Shown here: positions 54,781-64,000 of the stretch, one piece after another
Numbering within the stretch: the first letter of the stretch is position 1
Layout of the letters: every line of letters begins with the position of its first letter
Assembly: GCA_002633025.1 (NCBI GenBank)
Contig: NMRB01000741.1
Coordinates: forward strand, 4,693-68,692
Source of the DNA: Notospermus geniculatus
Lineage: Eukaryota > Nemertea > Pilidiophora > Heteronemertea > Lineidae
DNA length: 64,000 bases
Direction: 5' to 3'
The notes under the pieces: generated by a model
What the model was told of the DNA's origin: nothing
Seen by the model: only the letters and a program-made list of their open reading frames with translations
The model's database searches: none
Program-made: the position numbers and the translations under genes

Positions 54781-55128
54781 AGGCATGAACTACTTGTTTC
54801 ATGTTGCTCAGCTGACAATATGGCAAGTTATCTCAAAATATCAAAGGGGCTGTTCATTTTCATTTGAGACCAAGATTTGTGATCCTTGGGAAAACTAGAA
54901 AAGCTATGAATTTGAAAGTTGCAGGGATGATTCTATGGTGAAAATGATCAATATTGGATCAATTGTCAAGTCAATCATAAGTCATTATCTAGAACAAAAG
55001 GCTAATCAATGTGATGAGGCCCCGCAAAAATGCCATAAAGTCTAAATGTTACTTCAGAAATGGGTTGTGCTGCTCATTAGAGGTCCTGATCATGCAAGAT
55101 TTTTCATCATAATTAACAAGAACACCCC

Positions 55129-55354
55129 NNNNNNNNNNNNNNNNNNNNNNNNNNNNNNNNNNNNNNNNNNNNNNNNNNNNNNNNNNNNNNNNNNNNNNNN
55201 NNNNNNNNNNNNNNNNNNNNNNNNNNNNNNNNNNNNNNNNNNNNNNNNNNNNNNNNNNNNNNNNNNNNNNNNNNNNNNNNNNNNNNNNNNNNNNNNNNNN
55301 NNNNNNNNNNNNNNNNNNNNNNNNNNNNNNNNNNNNNNNNNNNNNNNNNNNNNN
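55129..55354. other. Assembly gap
   Basis: 226 Ns. Confidence 1.
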
Positions 55355-56254
55355 CTACCATGTCTACGCAGTACTAAAACTCTAGGCTATAGCTCAAGCA
55401 AGCACTTTGAGCTACAACATTGCAGTGACCCTTTGGCCAAAGAAAGTCTAAGAAATTGCTTCGTAACAAAAAGAATTATTCAATATTATCTAACATCTTC
55501 TAGGACTTTCCTAGTCCCTATTCAAACCCTGGGCAGGTCACGCCACTATCATCCCTTGCACCCTTATATTGGCATTGAAAACATCAAGTCACCCAAAACA
55601 CCTTTATCAGGAATGGGCAAGAAATGACATTATGCAACCATAACACAATGTATAGGCCTATGGCACCTCCAACCCCCACCTAGAGAATAGAATGGTCCTA
55701 CATTGAGCAAAAAAAAGTGATTCTTCTGTCAGTTTCTGGTCATTGAAATGACCCAACATTATATTTTTAGGTCAGGGTGATCACGAACAGCCTGATTTGA
55801 CAATCCCTAAGATGAGAATGAACAGCCCCTTTGTGATATCGATATCACCATGACCCCTACATCTCAGATCAAAAGTAATCAGTCCATTCGATTCCTAGGG
55901 TATGAAAACCTAAGGGTAGAACTTGTTTCTGTTGCTCGAGGTGTTAAAGGAGCTGAGTTATGGCATCAGATAAAAGCGTGACGGACAAAATATCACGTCT
56001 GATATGTTGATTACATCATGATGGAGGCATCTGATGTTGAAAATGATTAGCTCATTGGATTGCCCAGGTTGACAAACCTAGGGGTAGGATGTGTTACCAG
56101 AGCTGTAGCTGTTGAAAAAGATAAGATACGAAGGCGTGACAAACGGACAAACACACCGTAGATACACAGATACACACACAGACACCATGACCAACAAGAA
56201 AAGGACATCGGAGCGATGTCAATGGTTTCCGATGAGAAGTTTACTACTCTAGAG

Positions 56255-56985
56255 CTAGTTATCTGTGACCTTGACCTCTGACCTTGAGAAGTGTTGCGTA
56301 ACTGGAACAGGGATCCTTGATTAAAAGTAAAAGGGGATGTTAATGCAGGCTTCTATAATTAGTTTTCCCCTGATTTCTGAGTAGATTTGCACTTTAGAAC
56401 TGTTTGACCTTGACCTTGACCTCTGACCTTCAAGGTCATTGTGTAATCTGAAAGCTCATCCTTGATAACCTAGGTGTAGGTGAAGGTTTTAGGCTTCCAC
56501 CATCACCAGGTTCTGTCTCATGTTATTTGTGATGGTTGGCTGTGAACTTGACCTTTGACCTTGAGAAGTACATGTGTTGCATAACTGGGACAGGATCCCT
56601 GATTAAACCTTTTGGGGATGGTAAATTCAGGCTTCTAATTCGTTTTTTCCTGAAATTCCGAGGAGATTTGCGCTTAAGAACTGTTTGACCTTGACCTCTG
56701 ACCTTCAAGGTCATTGCGTAATCTGAAAGCTCATCCTTGATAACCTAGGTGTAGGTGAAGGTTTTAGGTCTCTACCATCACCAGATTCTGACTTCTGTCA
56801 TGTTATCAAATTTGAATATCAAATCTCACCACGATATCAGCAAAAAATCACGCGACCGAGCAGGTGCAAACTGAAAATTTCAGTTGCACCACTATTAGGT
56901 TACTGAGGATGCCCATTTTGATTATGCAATGGCCTTGATGATCAGAGGTCAAGGTCAAGGTCAAACCTGATGATTTGATTGGAGC
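56255..56985. repeat. Dispersed repeat family with TGACCT clusters, part 2
   Basis: Two direct units of about 260 bp (from about 56265 and 56535) share GGATCCYTGATTAAA, GAACTGTTTGACCTTGACC and CCTTGATAACCTAGGTGTAG. An inverted remnant ends at about 56965. Confidence 0.75.
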
Positions 56986-57124
56986 ACATCAAAATGGCTG
57001 CCAGCAGGCTGCCTGTCATGCCTGTAAGGTCCTCTTAACAAGCGGGAACCATCAGACATTTACAATGTCATCTTGTTTTTAAAAGATGATGTTTTGGAAA
57101 TGTTAATGGTGTAGATAGGCCTGT

Positions 57125-57480
57125 GCCTTAATTAGAGGCGTGGCATCGGACTTTCTCAACCTCAGATGCCGGGAGATCGCTTCTCAGAGCTTCTGATTTA
57201 CAAAATTTTCCTGGGGGAGGTCCCCCACACCCCCCGCCAAATCGGCGCCAGTGAAGTGCACGGCTTCCGCACGCGTGAGTCCGGTGACCTCTACCTTCAG
57301 AACCCACCCCTCGAGAAAATCCTGGATCTGCCCCTGCGTGGGTCATCTGACCTAGGGGTATATATGTACCAAGTTTCAGATCAATAGCTCCAGCGGTTAC
57401 GAAACGTGCCCTGCTAACGGAACACGACACGACGGACGCTGCACCATTGTAATAGCTCACCCCAGTGAGCTAATAACGTG
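57125..57480 (-). mobile_element. R1 copy 3 (fragment) with inserted GGGGGAGGTCCCC repeat
   Basis: The right part (57345-57480) is the start of R1 in minus orientation (TTAGCTCACTGGGGTGAGCT). The left part (57125-57340) is a second repeat that ends GGATCTGCCCCTG, like the hAT-type end at 22550. Confidence 0.6.
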
Positions 57481-58340
57481 TTCAGTATCATGTCGGCAAG
57501 ACGTCCAATTGATGTCGGAATGATAATTGATCGACCGTTTGAACCTATCTAGAAATCTCGCCAGACTCATCACACCTCAGAAGATCAGGTGAAAATCGCG
57601 TCATTTCTTGACGTCTCTTCGACGTCTCAAAACCCTGGTTGGAGACGCGTCACAGAAAAAACGTGAAATTGACGTCTTCTGTTAACCAGTCGCAGTTTCT
57701 ATCAAAAAAATTATTCATTTTAAAGCTGATAGTCAAATTACATGTATAACAATCAAGGAAGTCAATGTGAACCTGTTAAAACATCAGAAAGTGTTTTCAA
57801 TAAAAGACGTTGCAATCACGTGAAAAAGACGTCAAGTTCTTCTAATACTAATCTAATAACTAATTGTGGAATCAAAATATGGCGTATGAAAATTATAGGA
57901 ATGTTGCTCCCACCTATACTAACATGGTAACAACATCAATTTGTACAATAAATCTTGCTCGTTTCGGAAATGATGGTTCATTGCACCACACATTTCATAA
58001 TGTTTATTTGAATGGAATCCCTGACTCCGATATATTATGTATGGTAACTTGAATGTTACTTTTTGTCTCAATTTTGTGTGCAGTTAGTCAGATTTTTTGC
58101 GTCAAAATTTCGAGTCACATTGCATAGGCCCTAGCCCTTAATATGTGAACAGTCTTACTGGTATTTATCTTAGTTGCTCTAATTGCCGCTTGGCGCTACG
58201 CTGTCGGGCGGATGTGGAACTCTCCTGTCTTCCGATTATGGCACAAAAAGGCGTTTTTTTACAAAAAACGGGGAAAACATCGAAAAAGAATCCCACGTCC
58301 ACATTCAGCACATTATTAGACACAGCAGGACAGCGGACAT
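57481..58340. other. No gene recognised
   Basis: Contains GACGTC-type motifs near 57600-57680 but no convincing exon. Confidence 0.35.
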
Positions 58341-58343
58341 TTG

Positions 58344-58440
58344 TAATTATTATTATTATTATTATTATTAAAACATTTATATAGCACCATATTCAAATAA
58401 ATATTCGCTCTACGGTGCTTTACAATAGAATAAGTGCAAA
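58344..58440 (+). repeat. ATT microsatellite and adjacent ACATTTATATAGCACC element tail
   Basis: (ATT)9-10 is followed by ACATTTATATAGCACCATAT and CGGTGCTTTACA, a combination seen at the ends of common non-autonomous repeats in marine animals. Confidence 0.55.
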
Positions 58441-59857
58441 CCAGCTTAAAACCAGATACATAAATCCATCAATGGAAATAAATGCCAACCAGTTTAAAAC
58501 ATTGGATTATAAGACATTTAGATTAGGCCTATATGTTAAAATGAGTTCTAAAGAGGTGAGTCTTCAATGCACGTCGGAATTGGCCAAGTGTGTAAGCCAA
58601 ACTAAGGAGGATATAGATCACAAACGTTACCTCCCCTACGTCAATTAGTACCGTAGGCTATAGATATTTATCATAGGGACAGAGATATTGTGATGTTTCA
58701 TTTTACGCAAAACGCCCCTGGAGAGCCTAGAATATAGGTCAAATAGCCCTGATTTTGTGTTTCTGAATCTGAGCAGAGAGTTCACCAAGGGCTACCTTCA
58801 GATGAAATTTAGAATCCCTAGCTATTACGGTTACAAAACATCGGCATAGTTTGCCGTTTTTTAAAGCCACTGTATTCACTTCAGAAATTAAATACGTTCC
58901 TGTTGTGTAAAATGTACTATGCTCTATCTGAATACATAGTCCTGTCTGCAGATTTTTCAGTGTGTGCTGAAAACTAGGGCTTTTCTTTGAAGTAGCCTAT
59001 ATATCATAGTTGGACAGACGGTAGTGATGGAGTGACTGACTGACGCCACTGGGTGTTTATTTTACTAGCTCCGCTGTCCTTTGGTAGCTGAGCTAAAAAT
59101 CTGTTCAAGGGCAGTTTCCAGATACCTTTTCTCTCTTCTTCGGCGTGTTCGTCAATAATGTTCCCCTGTTTGCATCTATCCCATTTCGGCTAATTGTCGT
59201 TTTGTCATCACCACCATCAACCCATAGCTAGCTAAACCTGGGTGAAAACTGACCTAAACTTACAGAATCAGAAAGCAAACAAGTAGATTAATAACCTGAA
59301 ATGGAAGCTAGATGCGTCCTCGTCGCCTCCCAAAAATGAGTGCATGTTTCATTTGCGGTAGTGGCGGGAACACGTCTGGTTATTGTCCTATTATAACCCT
59401 GGCCTCCAAGATTTACCTGTGAGGCCAAGATTTCCTAGTGGTCATGTCCAAAACTAGGCCTAATTTTTCCTACATTCTGATTCGCCTTGCCTATTATAAC
59501 CCTACACTTACCAACCTATACTTACCAACCTGCGACGTAGGCTTACCGCTACCTGAGAAAAAATGCATTTAAAATAATTTCAATACGATAAACATTTACT
59601 CGCCGAAACGTGAGCTCAGAGGCATCGCATGCATCCAATAATGCAGCCTCAAACGCGGCCAGGGGACTGCGACGCAGCGGGCTTGTCACCGCAGAGGTTT
59701 CAAGTAGCCTATTCCGCGTCGGACACTTTTGCCGAGCTCTCCGGTTTCCTTCTACATATATTCTGTATATGATTCTCTCAGTTTGTAGATTAGAAATAAG
59801 AAAGCCGAAATAGGCTGTCAGCCCTCGATTAAATGTTAACATCTTGCTTGTACTCCT
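58441..59857. other. No gene recognised
   Basis: No convincing exon or bounded element. Confidence 0.35.
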
Positions 59858-60215
59858 GGGTCCGTATTCATAAACGTACTTAAGTCAAAGTATGATACTT
59901 ATATTCCAACCTAACCTAGGCATCATGCTCAAGTCAAATTCTATAACACACTTACCTAAAGTATCATGCCTAAGTGGAATTCAATATACTACTTACCTAA
60001 TGCATCATGCTCAACTTGGCACTCAAATATAAGACACCTCCTGAGCTGTCTTAAGTCGGAGAAATTTTTGGCAGTCATTTTTTGCTGCGTTTATGCTTGT
60101 GGGGGAAGAACAATTTGCTAGACGGCGTGCAATACGAAGAGAACGGGTTTTTAGAGACAGCCTCCGTCCATTCGATGCACACTTTGACTTAAGAATGTTT
60201 ATGAATATGGATCCT
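59858..60215. mobile_element. MITE, GTATTCATAAAC-type ends
   Basis: GGGTCCGTATTCATAAACGT and its diverged complement bound 358 bp. The left half has tandem TAAGTRTCATGCYTAAGT-type units. Confidence 0.6.
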
Positions 60216-60944
60216 GGCAAATAACAAAATCAATGGGCAAAATGATCGGAGCAAGTTGTGGGCAAAATAGTGAGTTTTTGCAACCGCCAGAGAATACAAA
60301 TACTCGAATAATAAAAACGTAAATGTAATCGTAGGTATATCCGGGCGATTGCGAAAACTCTCTGCTATTGATCGATTACGTCATGAAGGAGGCCTCACCT
60401 CCTATTGTCTTGTTTCGAGGACTGTACATGTGATATGCTTTGTATCGCGTTCGACCGTCAGATGTACCTGAAAAGGTGTCACTTAGTTACTACCTGAGGA
60501 AATTTGATGATGAACGTTCGGCTAAAAATATTTTGTAACGGCTCTGTTAGTGTTTCCCGATTCTTGATAATTGAGCCTATTATAGCGATAAGAACCTTAC
60601 AAACCCAAAGCAAAGTGTGAAGAGAACATCCCTTAACATTGGCCAGGTTGGGAGGACGGCAGTTGACTGCCATTTTTGTTCTGTTTTACTCCCACTTAAA
60701 GTAGGGTGTAAAAGTAAGAAAACCTCACATTTTAATGCAAATATATACATGCATTTCCCCACAAACAATCATGTTGAGATGGATTTGTTTATCAATCAAT
60801 CTATACTCTCTCAGTATACGAAAAGTTAGAAAATGATTTTGCTGTTTTCATGCCGATTTTGAACATTTTGCAAATAATGCCCTTTGTTTTATTTTCTTAA
60901 TGAACGCAGTTGATGTCATATTTTCACATGCCATTATCTAGTGT

Positions 60945-61601
60945 CATAAAGGAATCAAACATAAAGGTTTAGCTGCGAACCATGAGGTAACTGAGGGATA
61001 CACTTCGAGGCCCGTATTCACAAAGGGTTATCATCGCGCTATTAAGACTCAGACGCGTATAACTTCGTCAAATGCATGGTGTAGATCTAAGTTTGTGCAT
61101 TTGGTGAAGTTACACGCGTCTAAGTCTTAGTCACGCGATGATCACCCTTTGTGAATACGGCCCCATGTGTTTGCCACAAGATGTCTCTCACTGCCTGAAT
61201 TTTGGCTTTATCTAACAAGCAGGAGCTTCAACTTTTTCTGTGGTGGTGGGGTACATGAATCTGTCAACTTGATACCTTGAGTTCAGCAATTTCTGAGGAA
61301 AACAGAGCTATTTTCAAGGTCATTAGTATTCCATATGTAAATGTTGTAGGTAAGTCTATTCAAATGTAGGCCTACACAGATGACCCTGCCACCTCATCGT
61401 TCGTGAGATTCTCATTAATTCAGTCCTTCGTATCATAAGATCAACAACTCAATTTCAACAAAATTTGCACTAAACATACACAAGGATCTTGCCAATCACA
61501 TGAAAGAGCCAGAATGAAATCTGTTGAAGTTCAAAGGGATATTGCCCAAATTGTAAAATGATAAATTTGTTTGTTGAACCTTTATGTTTGATTCCTTTAT
61601 G
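60945..61601. repeat. Inverted repeat pair
   Basis: CATAAAGGAATCAAACATAA (60945 onward) is exactly complemented at 61577-61601, with weaker pairing outside. It probably marks an element of about 0.7-0.9 kb that contains the MITE at 61009. Confidence 0.45.
61009..61162. mobile_element. MITE, GGCCCGTATTCACAAAGGG ends
   Basis: Inverted ends of about 30 bp and a second inner pair (AGACGCGTATAACTTC / GAAGTTACACGCGTCT). Total 154 bp. Confidence 0.7.
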
Positions 61602-62394
61602 CTAGTGTATATTATGATGTATAACACCTAACTTTTTGTGAAAATCAGTCATCTGTAGTGTAAGGTAACAAAAAATTAGTTGGGAAAAATGCTCCGAAAA
61701 AGAGCATCCCCTTTCTAAACAATTTCGTTTGGATATTGATTTCGGCCTTTCAGCAGTTCCGCCGCGGTTTATATCACTGCCATATCTTTAAATTGAATCA
61801 TTGTTTCGAAATTTCGAACCCAGGAATGAGCGAACAGGACAAGGGGCTATGTTGTGTGTTGGCTGTGTTGTTGGTGAAGGGGGCGCTGGGCTGTTTCCCT
61901 GAAGCCAGGGGAAACAGTTATTAGTCTTGGTCGTTATGGCTTTTGATGGGTGTTGTGAACGGAAGTCCCAACTATCCTGTGCCTTAATTGAATGATTTAT
62001 TTTGCATATGGCAGCAATCGCACGTCTACAAAACAGCTTAAAATGAGGAGAAAAAAAGAAGAAAAAAAAAAAGAAAAATCATGTGCAGTGGGCGGGGCTC
62101 GGACCTGGATCGAGTTCCACTGTACCATCGAGAGAACTCAACAACGAGGAACGCTAGTCTTGCTATCATGCGGTGTGGGTAAATCCGCGACGTCAGAGTA
62201 ACGTCATCATATCATAATTTTGCCCACGTGGAAGAATTAAATCTAAATTTACAAATAAAACGCTCGGCAAAGTGACTGAATTTACCATTGACACATCCTT
62301 TCATGCGATGTTTTAGCGCTTAACAATGCCTTACTGCGGCTGGCATGCTGTTGGCCAGGATCGATTTTCTTGACATGAGCAGAAATTCAGAGAA

Positions 62395-62657
62395 GGGAGT
62401 AAGAAATAAAAGTGGAATAAATAAGAAGTGGGAAATTGCACTTTGCACTTTTGTGCGATTTTTCTCTTTCTCAAATTGGCGTGAAATGTTTCCTCATTTT
62501 GAGAAATATCGCCCGAAAGTCAGACAAAAATGTCATGTCATCTTAAGAAAACTTCTCAGAAAGAGAAAAAAGTTTATTCTTATTTGTGAAATTGAAAAAT
62601 TCGTGCAAAAGTGCCAAAATTTACACTTCTTATTTTCCACTTTTATTTCTTACTCCC
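62395..62657. mobile_element. Palindromic MITE
   Basis: GGGAGTAAGAAATAAAAGTG is complemented at the right edge; the arms continue through TAAGAAGTGGG / CACTTCTTA. The ORF over it is chance. Confidence 0.65.
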
Positions 62658-62750
62658 TTAGAGTACGACAGACTGAGATATTAGGCGCTTCGCTAGCTGG
62701 CCGCTGCGCGGCGTTCGGGTCCTTTGTGTCTAGATTAAAATTGGGGATGA

Positions 62751-62858
62751 GGGCCCATATTCATAAAACTACTGAAGTCTTAAGTGTGACACTATCCTTT
62801 GTTCAACACAAAAGATAAGTATCACACTTTGACTTTAGTATGTTTATAAATATGGGCA
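62751..62858. mobile_element. MITE, GGGCCCATATTCATAAA ends
   Basis: A 108-bp palindrome with inner GTGTGACACTATCC / AAGTATCACAC pairing. Related to 59858 and 61009. Confidence 0.6.
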
Positions 62859-63370
62859 CAGGAATACAAGTTTTCAAGTTTTGTCCTGAGAATTATCCTT
62901 TTCTTAAGTGGTATGCGTAAACAATCTTAAGGTAAGGCAATTCCCCCAAATCACCCCTTATCTTAAGGTACCACCACAGATACCTTAAGTAGAGAAACGT
63001 CGCTTCAGTGCATATAGGCCTGGGGTCAGGCCTTGTGGCGTTAGGTATTTTAGGTAAAAACCTAAGGCATTTCCTCAGCCACTAAGGACACCCTCTGGGC
63101 AACACTGCGCAGTCACTTACCAACCCAAATTAGATTAAATCTGTTTGTAATGGTCGGTTCGATTGGCTGAGATGTGTGGCATGCCTGTAACATGTGTAAT
63201 GGACAAACTTGGAATTGAAGGAAGTTTCTCAGACTTGAGGGAAAATACTTCCTTAAGGTTTTAAGGGGAAAACTAAGTTAAGGATTAAGTTGTTTTATGC
63301 ATACGGCCCCTGTCCTGGCCAGAAAAGGTAATTTTTTGTTGATACAGAAGGCCTACTTCCTATTACTCAC

Positions 63371-64000
63371 CATTGACGTTTTTTTCCCGAGGTTTTCCAG
63401 TTCTCTGTGTTGCGTCATGCTGGCTTAAGCGACCAGTTTTTATTCCATCATTTTCTCCACCTTTTGAACTCTTTGGCTGCTTTCGGCGATTATGGTCCTT
63501 GTTTTCTTCACGTTGGCCTCCACGCACGTGATCAGACTGTTGGCCACGTTGTTTAGCAAGTTCACGACCTTTATCACGTTGTTGCTCATCCTCTGACCCT
63601 TTACCAGGTTGTGTTCCATCTGACAGCACTGTACTGGGTTGCATTCCGCCTCTTGGGCCTTTACCAGGTTGTCTTCCATCCTTTGGCCCTTTACCAGGTC
63701 GTGTTCTATCCGTTCGCTCTTTACCAGGTTGTGTTCTATCCGTTTGCCCTTTATTATCAGTTTTTGTTCCATCCTTTGTCCCTTTACCAGGTTGTGTTCC
63801 ATCCGTTGGCCCTTTACCAGGTTGTGTTCCATCCCTTGTCCCTTTATCAGGTTGTGTTCCATCCGTTGGCCCTTTACCAGGTTGTGTTTCATCCTTTGTC
63901 CCTTTATCAGGTTGTGTTCCATCCGTTGGCCCTTTACCAGGTTGTGTTCCATTCATTGGTTTTTTACCAGGTTGTGTTTCATCCATTGGCCCTTTACCAC
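63371..64000 (-). CDS. Exon of a 10-residue-repeat, hydrophilic protein (runs off the window)
   Basis: The minus-strand frame is open from beyond 64000 to a strong splice donor AATG/GTGAGTAA at 63371. The upstream part consists of at least ten repeats of the type DGTQPGKGPT. A K/R/Q/E-rich non-repetitive segment follows (KGRELAKQRGQQSDHVRGG). No hydrophobic stretch and no known domain. The repeat period is a multiple of three, and a second frame is also open over part of it, so it may be a coding minisatellite or only a minisatellite. The donor and the non-repetitive end favour an exon. Composition resembles disordered extracellular-matrix or biomineral-type proteins, which is speculation. 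Confidence 0.45.

Noticed and set aside
55046-55627. 193-residue ORF across the second gap
   Set aside because: More than a third is N; the flanking segments have no related motif.
62345-62818. 157-residue plus ORF
   Set aside because: Lies over a palindromic MITE; open only because the MITE lacks stops in that frame.
63440-63952. Alternative 170-residue frame with MEHNLVKGQR repeats
   Set aside because: Overlaps the frame that reaches a strong donor; the same minisatellite is simply open in two frames.

Overview
This window is metazoan nuclear DNA, probably from a marine invertebrate. A deuterostome such as an echinoderm, hemichordate or amphioxus is my guess, not a demonstrated identity. 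The grounds are spliced coding segments with GT/AG introns, a C2H2 zinc-finger fragment, a mixture of animal transposon classes (Ty3/Gypsy, DIRS-type, APE-type non-LTR, hAT, Merlin, mariner-like and TTAA-target elements, long-TIR foldbacks), many palindromic MITEs, and at least 18 copies of the 8-mer TAGGCCTA. Two assembly gaps (17682-18049 and 55129-55354) show it is a draft scaffold. No single-copy housekeeping gene is recognised. The window is almost entirely mobile DNA in nested layers.

Layout. 0.9-2.9 kb: two leftward genes of a virus-like (Polinton/adintovirus-type) element, including an open A32-like packaging ATPase. 3.0-4.3 kb: three small DNA transposons. 4.3-7.4 kb: a Ty3/Gypsy-like LTR element cut off before its reverse transcriptase, with its gag split by a MITE. 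7.4-14 kb: MITEs, a telomere-like repeat and a zinc-finger gene fragment interrupted by a hAT-type MITE. 15.1-19.4 kb: a broken DIRS-type retrotransposon (RT, RNase H, tyrosine recombinase) invaded by a dispersed repeat called R1 here. 19.9-20.4 kb: a Merlin/ISXO2-type transposase fragment. 21.1-22.0 kb: an intact P-loop ATPase ORF resembling DUF3987, behind a CRE/CCAAT promoter-like region.

24.2-27.1 kb: a 3-kb foldback element with a 10-bp target duplication and satellite-like arms. 27.4-28.9 kb: another nested long-TIR element. 30.4-33.5 kb: a three-exon hAT-type transposase gene whose splice junctions can be read directly, then a RecQ-like helicase pseudogene and a DUF6589-like exon. 38.5-40.0 kb: a decayed second set of virus-like genes, interrupted by a 2.8-kb long-TIR element (39957-42719) that carries pieces of a cysteine-rich host-type gene in both arms. 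42.9-53.0 kb: two copies of one non-LTR retrotransposon family, separated by a further foldback element and R1 copy 2. 54-57.5 kb: gap and tandem repeats rich in TGACCT half-sites. 57.5-63.3 kb: MITEs and unassigned DNA. 63.4-64.0 kb: an exon-like ORF of 10-residue repeats that runs off the window.

The open reading frames worth attention are the packaging ATPase, the DUF3987-like gene, the spliced hAT gene and the repeat-protein exon. The rest is mostly decayed. Nested insertions, several with a matching empty site elsewhere in the window, allow a relative chronology of transposition. I did not find a demonstrably new functional system. The best leads are the virus-like gene remnants and the foldback elements that carry gene fragments.
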